A DNA stretch of 64,000 nt. It comes from Ephydatia muelleri (lineage: Eukaryota > Porifera > Demospongiae > Spongillida > Spongillidae). Made by a program: the position numbers and the translations under genes. Position 1 is the first letter of the stretch. The number at the start of each line of letters is the position of its first letter. Positions 26,201 through 33,300 of the stretch are shown here, one piece after another. The notes beneath the pieces were generated by a model that worked only from the letters and a program-made list of their open reading frames with translations, had not been told where the DNA came from and did no database searches. The stretch is taken from the NCBI GenBank assembly GCA_013339895.1, contig JABACO010000011.1:9448546-9512545 (forward strand), read 5' to 3'.

Positions 26201-29200
26201 CTTGAGGGGCTCTACAAATCAAACTTGGAGGATGAGGTCATTCCCCTTCCTTGCCTGTGATTGAATTTTGCAGCAGCAAGCCACTGCTTGAACTAATGAT
26301 TTGTTTCAAAACATTCATTAATCCTATTACAACAATATATTCTAATAGGGTTTTGTGGAACACAATCATATACTATCCTTTGCAAGTTAAACATTTGGTA
26401 TTATATCTCATGCCAGAATTGCTTAGAAAGCAAGTACAATATTTCAATCAATCAGTGGCTTACATGTAACAATGGCATTTCTGGATACCACCGTTGTACC
26501 GTTAGATGTAGCACTGCATCTGTAGCTTCCTTCATCTCCAAACACTACACCATTTAATTTCAAACTGTTGCTGTTTATCCCCATCACATTGGATCTTCCT
26601 GCTAGATTGCCTCCTATGTGCTCCCATATGTACTGGGGAGGAGGAAAGGCCTCTGCCTCACACATCAATGTCACAATGTCATTCACCACAGCTAGCACGT
26701 CACTGGGTTGAGTGATGATGGTTGGAGTCACATACACTGTAGCACTAGCACTTCCATTGCCTGCTGCATTGGTCACAACACATGTGTATGTGCCTCCATC
26801 AGAGGTGCCATTGGTTATATTCAACTGAAGTGTGGGTGTGGTCTGACCAGATGACCACCTATAGGTGTTGCCAGGTCCACCCAGACCAGAGCAATTCAAA
26901 ATGACAGTGGCATTGACAGCTACAGTGGTTGATGATGGAGTAACTGTAACACCAGTTGATGGAGACACTAAAATAGGAATAAAATGTTTAGTGCTGAAAT
27001 AATCAGCCCACAGTGGGGGCATTTTTATACATAACTTTTATCATTGCATCATTGTAAGACAAACAATGCCTATGACTGAGGGAGGGCCACAAATTCCTAA
27101 AGCTTATGCCAGGCTTACCCTCCCCACCCACCCTCACCCCATCCCTGCCCACAACATGACCCACACTGTACCACTCCCATGCAATGATTAATACAACTGA
27201 TGTACTCACTAGAGACAAGTCATAACCGCTCACTACAACACTAGCAACTCGTCAAATGGAAGGTGTTGTCATGTTTTGGAGAACTGGTTCAAGCAACATT
27301 TGATAACTACCAGCTGCTGCTGATGCTGTTCTATATGCATGAAATGGATCATTTCTGCAAAAAGGACCTAATGCACGTTTCAAATTAATTGATATTCTAG
27401 AAGTCTGAAATGTCCTCTACACATTGCGTCTTACGCACTGAGAATCGGAATATCTGTCACAGAGTTTTAAGACACTGAATTTTTTATTAGCCATTCATTT
27501 CAACACAAAAGTTACACTTCTATTGCGCGTACTGGAAATTTTATAATGTATGCATTAGGTCCTTTTTCAGGGAAACAATTCCAAATTATGATTTGTGTTC
27601 GTTTTCAAACCTGCAGCCTTAAAAGTTCTGATGCTGCAACTTCAGATTAATTTCATGTGTTCGCAATAATCCTACATAGTATCACATTTATAGCGCCATA
27701 ATAGATAAAACAATTGATCATGTGGTCATAATATATAAACATACCCTACACAATTGCAAAAAAAAACAGGATTGTTAAAAAGGGATCTAGTGCATACATC
27801 ATAAAATGTGCAATAGAATTGTAACGCTTTCATTGAAATGTATGGATAAATAAACATTCAGTGCCTTATAACTCCATGACAGATACTCAGTGCATAAGAA
27901 GCAATTTGTACAGGACATTTCAGACTTCTAAAATATCTAAACATTTGAATCTTCAAAGCACATGTGCTAGGCCGTTTTTGCGGAAACAATTTCAAATACA
28001 GCAACTTGTAAAGTAACTATTTCCTATATGTTGCATGTATGTACTTATCCTTAACGCATCTTTGGAACAACACCCTTTTGCTAAAAATAACCAACAACAT
28101 TCAGGTGTTTTGGGCTGACGCCATCCCCAACTTTGAAACTTCATACCATCTTGACTTTATACCCCTTCCCCCCTTTCCCACACCTCCATCTTTCACATTT
28201 GGATATTTGGATAGCTTATGATGAACTGTACAAAGTGAGAATAGTGTTTACTTTGTATCTCTCTTACTTATTATTTATTCACTAATTGAAGCTAGGAAAT
28301 TATATCTCAACCAAATTAGTGCTTTGACCTAACAATTAGGATCCAACCATTGATTAGATAATTAAATGAACCTAATATAATATTATTACAACTTACATAC
28401 CATGGGATTTGCTGAACCCCCATCAACCATTACTGGGCATATTATAATTTTCATGCCAGAATCAATCAAGCAGTGACTTACATGAAACAGCGTAGTGCTA
28501 AAAAATATTGTATTTTTATAGATAACTTGTTTTAATACAATCCTTCTTGCATGAAAAATTATATGGGGCAATGTCAAACACACTAACCCTAACCCTAACC
28601 CTATTCTATACATAAGGTTTCAATCCCTTTTGCTATGTTTTGCATGCTAGAGTGTGACTACGTGTCAGCCATCTTGGGCCTCTATTAGACACCACCAAAA
28701 ACTCAATTTGACTTAACACGGTGGACGACATTCCGCTTTGCAAGCCTGGTTGAACCTCTTGAAGCTCACCACACCTATGCCCTTGCAATGAATAATATTT
28801 GTTAGTTCATATAACCACTCACTAACATTTGATAACTGGAGCAGCCACTGATTTTATTTCATACGTAATCAACAAATTACTTATTAACTAGCAATGAACG
28901 TATGATTTGTTATTGTCTTCAAATTTGCAGCCTTTTAGAGCTATGATGCTGCGGATTGAAGTTAAAGTTGCACAATATGCAAGATGTGGTTGCTGCAATC
29001 CTAGATAACAGTTCCATTTGTAGCACAGTATGTGGTATGCCACTAATTGGTAATTTGGTTTGAAGATTATAGACTACACAATTATAGACTGTCTGAAGTA
29101 GCTACTAATTGATGTATGGTGCATGTGTGTACTATTTGGAACACCTTTCCTTTTTAGAAAAAAACTTTTCCCAAAAATCAAGCTGGCCCATCCCTAACTT

Positions 29201-30190
29201 GCAGCTTTAGATATCTTGAGAAGCTCTACAAAGCATAGTTGGAGAATGGCATCTTTTCTCCTCCCCAGTCCTAGCCTATATGATTACATTTAGCCACACC
29301 AAATCACTGCTTTGAACTAAACAATTTGTTTCACAACATTCATTAGTTACTGAGAATAGAATATTACAACAGTATATTCTATACAATAATGGGATTTTGT
29401 GGAACCCAATCATATAATTTAGAAAGCAAGTACAATATTTCAATCAGTGACTTACATGTAACAGTGGCAGTTCTGGATGCCACCATTGTACCATTGGACG
29501 TAACCTTGCATATGTAGCTTCCTTCATCTCCAAACATTACTCCATTAAAATCCAACCTGTTGCTGTTTATCCCCATCACATTGGATCTTCCTGCTAGATT
29601 GCCTCCTATGTACTCCCATATGTACTGGGGAGGAGGAAAGGCCTCTGCCTCACACATCAATGTCACAATGTCATTCACCACAGCTAGCATGTCACTGGGT
29701 TGAGTGATGATGATTGGAGTCACATACACTGTAGCACTAGCACTTCCATTCCCTGTTGCATTGGTCACAACACATGTGTATGTGCCTCCATCAGCGGTAG
29801 CGTTGTTTACAGTGACGTTAAGAGTGGAAGTGTTTTGCGAAGAAATGGGGTATCCATTCTTCAACCACTGATAGTCACTGAATGAATCATCAGGTGGTGT
29901 GCAATTCAACTGGAGGGTTTCCCCGATACGCAATTGGCTGAACGAAGGCTCAACGGCTAATGGAGAGACGCAGGAGTAGGTATATGTCCGCTACATTTAG
30001 TAATTTATCGTAGCGCCAGATTCCCTTTTAATTAATACTCAGTGAACGCGTCGCACATATTAACGCCTGGAACACCCAAAGTTACTCAGCGAAACAAATA
30101 TATATACGCAGCCATACCTTGTCCGTAAGTGTAAGGATGCCTGCTATAGACCACAAAAACAACCACTGCTGCCAGCAAACGTACTACCAT
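1139..30190 (-). CDS. Receptor-type protein tyrosine phosphatase with tandem double-Ig exons
   Basis: Signal peptide, Ig array, one membrane span, then PTP domains D1 and D2. It should dephosphorylate phosphotyrosine at the plasma membrane in response to an extracellular ligand. Exons (complement): 30118-30190, 29456-29956, thirteen 504-bp Ig exons between 26967 and 11286, 6116-6384, 5972-6066, 5808-5895, 5676-5752, 5586-5622, 5423-5520, 2724-2998, 2528-2663, 2324-2473, 2180-2273, 2034-2110, 1846-1980, 1668-1793, 1456-1613, 1265-1400, 1139-1213. All junctions are GT-AG and the phases agree throughout, including the last Ig exon to the transmembrane exon (phase 1). If every exon is used the protein has about 3,050 residues. 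The weak point is a reading-frame step inside the transmembrane exon. No fibronectin-III exon was seen between the Ig array and the membrane span, unlike LAR-type receptors. The family call is firm; the orthologue is unknown. Confidence 0.88.
2999..5422. other. Large intron inside D1 with mobile-element remains
   Basis: This is the longest intron of the phosphatase half of the gene. It contains the element at 4584-4981, a CpG-richer patch near 3440-3800 with short open frames on both strands, and AT-rich sequence with nothing recognisable. The minus-strand frame 3079-3414 (111 codons) and the plus-strand frame 3470-3667 (65 codons, starting [10 protein letters not shown]) face away from each other around the CpG patch. 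I recognise neither and do not call them genes. Confidence 0.6.
4584..4981 (-). mobile_element. LINE-like C-terminal fragment bounded by 27-bp inverted repeats
   Basis: The minus strand encodes 122 codons (4599-4967) containing [20 protein letters not shown] and [12 protein letters not shown]. It is clearly related to the frame at 16499-16882. The fragment sits between inverted repeats 4584-4610 and 4955-4981 (one mismatch), which include the stop and start codons. From memory, this protein tail follows a reverse transcriptase in sponge and cnidarian repeats and may be a restriction-like endonuclease; that assignment is inference. The element is not autonomous. Confidence 0.6.
6116..6384 (-). 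CDS. Transmembrane and juxtamembrane exon of the receptor phosphatase
   Basis: The exon opens with [11 protein letters not shown] and a hydrophobic run of about 23 residues ([20 protein letters not shown]), then a basic stop-transfer segment (RLRYRRK) and an acidic-polar linker up to VKPYG at the donor. The membrane span and the basic linker lie in different reading frames that meet around 6255-6285. As written, the exon length does not connect its entry and exit phases. Either a one-base consensus error or an unusually short intron would explain this. Confidence 0.8.
7471..8409. mobile_element. Non-autonomous hAT-like DNA transposon
   Basis: The left end reads AGAGGGGCGGATCCAGG and the right end, read inward on the other strand, CAGTGGCGAATCCAGG: imperfect terminal inverted repeats of about 16-18 bp. 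The direct repeat ACCAG flanks both sides (7466-7470 and 8410-8414), although its CAG may belong to the inverted repeat. A long poly-C run (about 8370-8395) lies inside the right end. There is no transposase frame over the roughly 940 bp. The hAT assignment rests on the CAG-type ends and is inference. Confidence 0.6.
8686..8927. repeat. Short inverted-repeat element with TGGAACGTT ends
   Basis: The left end TGGAACGTTATATGAGA and the right-end reverse complement TGGAACGTTGTATGAGA match over about 30 bp, continuing into CTTGTGG. The interior is AT-rich and non-coding. The terminal sequence links it to the palindromes at 8951-10511 and 21749-22410, and the interior resembles an arm of the palindrome at 27351-27994. 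Confidence 0.7.
8951..10511. repeat. Two tandem long palindromic (fold-back) elements plus an arm fragment
   Basis: Unit 1 has arms of about 380 and 320 bp around a 20-base centre (9331-9350), with its right arm cut short near 9668. Unit 2 starts directly there, with arms of about 380 bp around a centre at roughly 10053-10070. A further arm fragment follows (10445-10511). The arms begin AACGTTCTATACGAAAATGG and contain a conserved core with ACTTGTATCTCCATAACGG. The two centres are approximate reverse complements of each other. No coding capacity is seen. Arms this similar could extrude as hairpins or give double-stranded RNA in the pre-mRNA. Confidence 0.85.
11286..11789 (-). CDS. Double-Ig exon 14 (last, membrane-proximal)
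   Basis: This cassette splices to the transmembrane exon: its last base G plus TG of the next exon gives Val. It is distinguished by NNYTW in the first Ig and by a donor GTGAGT instead of the GTAAGC of most other cassettes. Confidence 0.9.
12101..12604 (-). CDS. Double-Ig exon 13
   Basis: This is the most diverged second Ig of the 504-bp cassettes ([27 protein letters not shown]). It shares the ICKV variant with the first cassette at 29456-29956. The distance to the next cassette is short on its low side (815 bp). Confidence 0.9.
13274..13777 (-). CDS. Double-Ig exon 12
   Basis: This exon carries VTVAPSS near the start, TSTLQ in the first Ig and LVGRFNV in the second, each rare among the cassettes. 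The intron context is of the standard type. Confidence 0.92.
14406..14909 (-). CDS. Double-Ig exon 11
   Basis: Distinguished by [11 protein letters not shown], where the usual Asp of the DxGxYxC motif is Val, which would remove a conserved Ig-fold residue. The upstream intron is open in frame for about 70 codons. Confidence 0.92.
15590..16093 (-). CDS. Double-Ig exon 10
   Basis: Standard cassette with the variant GGVYTCVV in the first Ig, shared with the cassette at 25304-25807. A LINE-like insertion lies in its upstream intron. Confidence 0.93.
16271..17223 (+). mobile_element. 5'-truncated LINE-like retroelement in a cassette intron
   Basis: The element interrupts the repeated intron between CCCACAAACAT and GCACTAGTATAC, and the 6-bp AAACAT is found on both sides (16265-16270, 17224-17229). 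It ends in an A-rich tail with AAAATA-type repeats, as expected for target-primed reverse transcription. A 127-codon frame (16499-16882) contains [31 protein letters not shown] and [15 protein letters not shown]. It is homologous to the fragment at 4584-4981 but in better condition. Orientation is opposite to the host gene. Confidence 0.75.
17711..18214 (-). CDS. Double-Ig exon 9
   Basis: Nearly identical to the cassette at 18873-19376, including the otherwise rare VNARVIL and VTITPSS variants. It differs by INSYSLKL. Its upstream intron is part of the recent 1,161-bp duplication. Confidence 0.94.
18873..19376 (-). CDS. Double-Ig exon 8
   Basis: The 5' half matches the cassette at 17711-18214 and the 3' half (VSRIAIVT variant) matches the cassette at 20034-20537. 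That is the mosaic expected when an unequal crossover falls inside an exon. Confidence 0.94.
20034..20537 (-). CDS. Double-Ig exon 7
   Basis: It carries VAVNAT at the start and shares its 3' half with the cassette at 18873-19376. The upstream intron lacks a stop in frame for roughly 70 codons. Confidence 0.94.
21196..21699 (-). CDS. Double-Ig exon 6
   Basis: It has YQWSSGQ in the first Ig and VNDIVTLMC with LTGRSN in the second. A palindromic element is inserted in its upstream intron. Confidence 0.94.
21749..22410. repeat. Diverged palindromic element inserted in a cassette intron
   Basis: The repeated intron is interrupted between TGGCAT and AGTGCTTTTAAT. The ends (about 21780-21840 and 22330-22410) are inverted repeats containing CTTGTGGATTTATG. 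The interior shares the GACGTTACAAGGTCCGATAC and TTGCACAGCTGTATCTCCAT motifs with the elements at 8951-10511, so it belongs to the same family but is older or from another subfamily. Confidence 0.75.
22980..23483 (-). CDS. Double-Ig exon 5
   Basis: The variants [15 protein letters not shown] in the second Ig and donor GTAAGTG distinguish it. Poly-C (about 20 bases) is expanded in its upstream intron near 23617-23635. Confidence 0.94.
24130..24633 (-). CDS. Double-Ig exon 4
   Basis: It has YMWSSGQ in the first Ig and LAGRFNV in the second. The acceptor context is TTGTAG rather than TTTTAG. Poly-C is expanded in its upstream intron near 24770-24786. Confidence 0.94.
25304..25807 (-). CDS. Double-Ig exon 3
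   Basis: It carries [12 protein letters not shown], shared with the first cassette (29456-29956), and GGVYTCVV, shared with the cassette at 15590-16093. This is a mosaic of variants typical of gene conversion. Confidence 0.94.
26464..26967 (-). CDS. Double-Ig exon 2
   Basis: First of the 504-bp type in transcription order. It is distinguished by LQLNITNGT and [10 protein letters not shown]. The intron on its upstream side is diverged and merges into the degenerate interval 27.0-29.4 kb. Confidence 0.94.
27351..27994. repeat. Palindromic element with diverged arms
   Basis: The left arm (about 27351-27600) and the right arm (about 27760-27994) are inverted copies. Both have the outer motif TTTCTGCAAAAA/GGxCCTA, then AGAAGTCTGAAATGTCCT, then the inner AGTGTAAC and AATGxATGGxTAAT blocks. 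There are more mismatches than in the 8951-10511 elements, suggesting greater age. It is non-coding. Confidence 0.7.
28440..28570 (-). pseudogene. Relic Ig cassette that has lost its exon
   Basis: Reading plus strand, TTTCATGCCAGAATC...CAGTGACTTACATGAAACA matches the downstream edge of a cassette, including the splice donor and the last few exon bases. It is followed directly by GTGCT...AACTTGTTTTAATACAATCC...CATGAAAAATTA, which matches the intron normally found upstream of the exon. The intervening roughly 500-bp double-Ig exon is absent. Diverged cassette-intron sequence on both sides (28020-28260, 29090-29290) supports a former fifteenth unit. Confidence 0.65.
28584..28603. repeat. Three interstitial telomere-type units
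   Basis: Three consecutive CCCTAA units stand alone in the intron. The run is short enough to be chance. Confidence 0.6.
29456..29956 (-). CDS. Double-Ig exon 1, with a distinct first Ig domain
   Basis: 501 bp, phase 1-1. The first Ig ([30 protein letters not shown]) differs from all other cassettes up to its F strand and then converges on the array sequence ([12 protein letters not shown] onward). The second Ig is of array type. The acceptor CATTAG is followed by codons for VEPSF. This is the anchor exon next to the signal peptide. Confidence 0.93.
30118..30190 (-). CDS. Signal-peptide exon of the receptor phosphatase
   Basis: It starts with ATG at 30190 and encodes [18 protein letters not shown] plus six residues. 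The hydrophobic core is [10 protein letters not shown]. The exon ends in phase 1 at a GTATGG donor, matching the phase-1 acceptor at 29956. The start was chosen as the only Met giving a signal peptide in frame. Confidence 0.85.
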
Positions 30191-30302
30191 TTTTTAAACC
30201 ACTAAGCGTTTTGCCCCGCCCCACAATACAAGACCGGGCACGAGGTACTATTCACAAAGTAATATCACGCCACAACATATGAACACTAAACAACTAATGT
30301 CA
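30191..30302 (-). promoter_or_regulatory. 112-bp gap between the USP24 stop and the receptor start
   Basis: Both genes are on the minus strand, so this short stretch must hold the end of USP24 and the start of the receptor transcript unless they overlap. A GC box (GGGGCGGGGC, read on the minus strand) lies about 20 bases upstream of the receptor ATG. No AATAAA is visible on the minus strand. Confidence 0.5.
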
Positions 30303-33300
30303 TTAGCCTTCCACCCTGTCTTGCTGCTGCTGCTGTGGTCCCTCACTGCCACCTTGTGATGAGCCTGCAGCCATAGGGGGCGGCGCCTGCCTTAGGTCAC
30401 ACGCCTCCAGTTCATTCAACAGTGCATTTGCTTCTTCCAGAGTATCCTGAAAGACATGCACCTCAAATAACAGCACAGAGAAGGGTGTGGTCGTACCTGA
30501 GCACTGACGGTTCTTTGGAAGGTTCTGGTACTTGAGGATTCATTGGATAAGGATGGGTAGGGCCATGAATACTCTGCTGACTGGAGCTAAGGTCAGAAAT
30601 GGAGAGAATGCAATCGAAGCAGAACCTCCCCCATTGATTTTATTACACACCTTCTTTCTAAGCCACGGGACAGCCCATTGCCACTCAGAGCAGTGTTCAA
30701 GCAAGTAGTCTCTTGCAGGTTTTGTCCTGTGAACACCACCATGACATCAGCCACACCCATGCTTAGCCCTTACTTGTGAACACCACCATGACATCAGCCA
30801 CACCCATGCTTAGCCCTCACATGTGAACACCACCATGACATCAGCCACACCCATGCTTAGCCCTCACATGTGAACACCACCATGACATCAGCCACACCCA
30901 TGCTTAGCCCTCACATGTGAACACCACCATGACATCAGCCACACCCATGCTTAGCCCTCACATGTGAACACCACCATGACATCAGCCACACCCATGCTTA
31001 GCCCTCACATGTGAACACATCAGCCACCAGCCACACCCATGCTTAGCCCTCACATGTGAACACCACCATGACATCAGCCACACCCATGCTTAGCCCTCAC
31101 ATGTGAACACATCAGCCACACCCATGCTTAGCCCTCACATGTGAACACATCAGCCACACCCATGCTTAGCCCTTACTTGTTTGCAAGACCAACAAGAAAC
31201 TTGACCACTTGATACGCTCGCTTTGGCTCCCCTATGGCACCCAGGGCTGTGCCAGTACCCGAGCTTGCCCTCATTGTAGCTATATCAGGTGAGTAGAATG
31301 ACTTCGACAACACATGCACACACATTACACACATAAATGCAATAAAACACACACACATTTGCAAACACAGTTGTCAGTGCAGATAGGGTTTAAGGTACCA
31401 GAATAAGTGCAGATAGGGTTTAAGGTACCAGAATAGGGTCAACGTTTCACTCCTGGATCCAATTCCGCATCAAATTACACCAGTCTAGCTTCCCCCGCCT
31501 CCTGTCTAGCTACCCCCGCCTCCTGTCTAGCTTCCCCCGCCTCCTGTCTAGCTTCCCCTGCCTCCTTCAATCTGAGTCCACTTTGCGGTGCCCCACCCAT
31601 ACACCTACTACACCCTACCACACACATACACAAGTACACACACACATGAAGTACACACCAATTCACACACTACATGACATGCACACACACAAACTCACAC
31701 CACACAAACACAGAGGGCACACATACAAAATATAGCGATGTTTGGCTGGTACTTCCCACCAGTTATGGCAAAACTTATTCTCTTTTGTTGCAACAAGTCT
31801 TTCATAACCTGCAAGTATGAAGAAAGAGCATCAATCCATTAGTGACTTACAGCTATACACTAAACGAACTACTGAAGGCTCTACCATCTTTACATGATGT
31901 GCGGTATGCTTTTATACAACCTCGTTTGCCATGGTACTAACCTTATCTAATTGAAATAATGTGTGCATTGACCACACCCACCACACATACAAACACACAC
32001 ACACACACACACCAAGATGTCTGTTAACACTTTGAAATATGGCTTCAGTTCATTAGGTGGAAGCTCATGAATCTGATTCTGAAACATAAGACTTGCAACA
32101 ATAAACAGATAGCTGGTGTGGGTTTACATGTACCTGTAGATCTTGAACCACACAAGCTGAGATGGATTGATTGTTCCAACAACAATAGCAGAATGTTCCA
32201 GCTATGGCTTCAACTGCTTGAGAATCACACTCCCTCAAAGATTGAACGCACTAAAACACCAACAAATACATAGTGATCAGCAGGTCTGATACAATCAATC
32301 CACCTCACCTCACTGATGAACATCTTGCTGTTATCCAGTAAGAACAAGGCTTGGAACATGCCCTCAGAGACACGCTGCAGGTCTGCCCGGCTACTGGGAA
32401 CCATGTAAGGGTTGGCTGGAGAATGCCCTTCTTCCGTTTCAGTCTCGTACGGCGAGATGTCACAGTTCCGAATGAGCAGAGAAATGGTACAGTGAAGAGG
32501 ACTAAACTCTTTCATTTGACTGGAGCTCCAGTGTTTCGGGTGCCCAGGCTTCTCCTGATGAAAACAATGGTAGCATAGGATGTACTACATTACAACTGCA
32601 AAACAAACTTGTGGTGCATCACTGGTTTCAGCTGATGGTCCTAACAGGAAACGAACCATCTGCACAAACACATCCTTTTTCAGCAAGTGTTGGCATCCAA
32701 ACGGCTAAAACAGACAACACAAGTTTAGGTCACAATCTCCATCGTTGCACAGCATGACTCACTAAGCTTGCATAGCTTCTAAACAGCTCAAAGTATTCAC
32801 CACAATTTTTACAATTTTCCACAACATCTCTGTTCAGTAACTTGAGCAGGCACTCAATGATACACTCCACCGGTCCTTCCTGAAGGCATGGAGGTGAGGG
32901 TCTAGCTACAGGTCTCCTTGCACTCACAGGTTTCCCTTGGATCACACAGTAATTGTTCACAGCACAACACATGATCCTGCAAAAGCCAGCTCTGACCTCC
33001 TTGCTTGTGCAGTCTAGAAGGAATGGCCTGTGCCAAACACTGATAACACAATGCACAATAAGCAGAGATTAATGACATACTTGAGGTAGCCAGAGCCCTT
33101 GGCACTTCCCATCATGTCCACAAACCACACACATGCCTCTTGGCTGCTCATCAGAATACGTTCCACATTAGTGATCCAAATATCCAGCTCCACCCTAAGG
33201 GATTGGAGTTATAGCAGATCTAACCACCGCAGGGCCTTGTTGTACCACCACTCCATGTCTCGCAATACACTCATCACACAGGATTCACCTCAATCGCTTT

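Larger units (their letters stand above)
11286..29956 (-). repeat. Tandem array of fourteen double-Ig exon cassettes
   Basis: Exons (low-high): 11286-11789, 12101-12604, 13274-13777, 14406-14909, 15590-16093, 17711-18214, 18873-19376, 20034-20537, 21196-21699, 22980-23483, 24130-24633, 25304-25807, 26464-26967 (each 504 bp) and 29456-29956 (501 bp). The usual period is 1.13-1.18 kb. The longer gaps are explained by insertions at 16271-17223 and 21749-22410 and by the degenerate 27.0-29.4 kb interval. Each exon encodes two I-set-like Ig domains with the Cys-Trp-Cys pattern (ILNCSG..W..YTCVV, then TLMCEA..W..YRCSA) and many N-glycosylation sequons. The introns are also repeated and share a pyrimidine-rich block and a near-constant splice context. 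Confidence 0.95.

Noticed and set aside
28584-28603. Internal telomere or chromosome-end fusion
   Set aside because: Only three CCCTAA units; too short to support a fusion.
11286-29956. Fourteen separate Ig genes
   Set aside because: Exons have no signal peptides or stops of their own, all are phase 1-1 internal exons, and they join cleanly to the signal and transmembrane exons of one gene.
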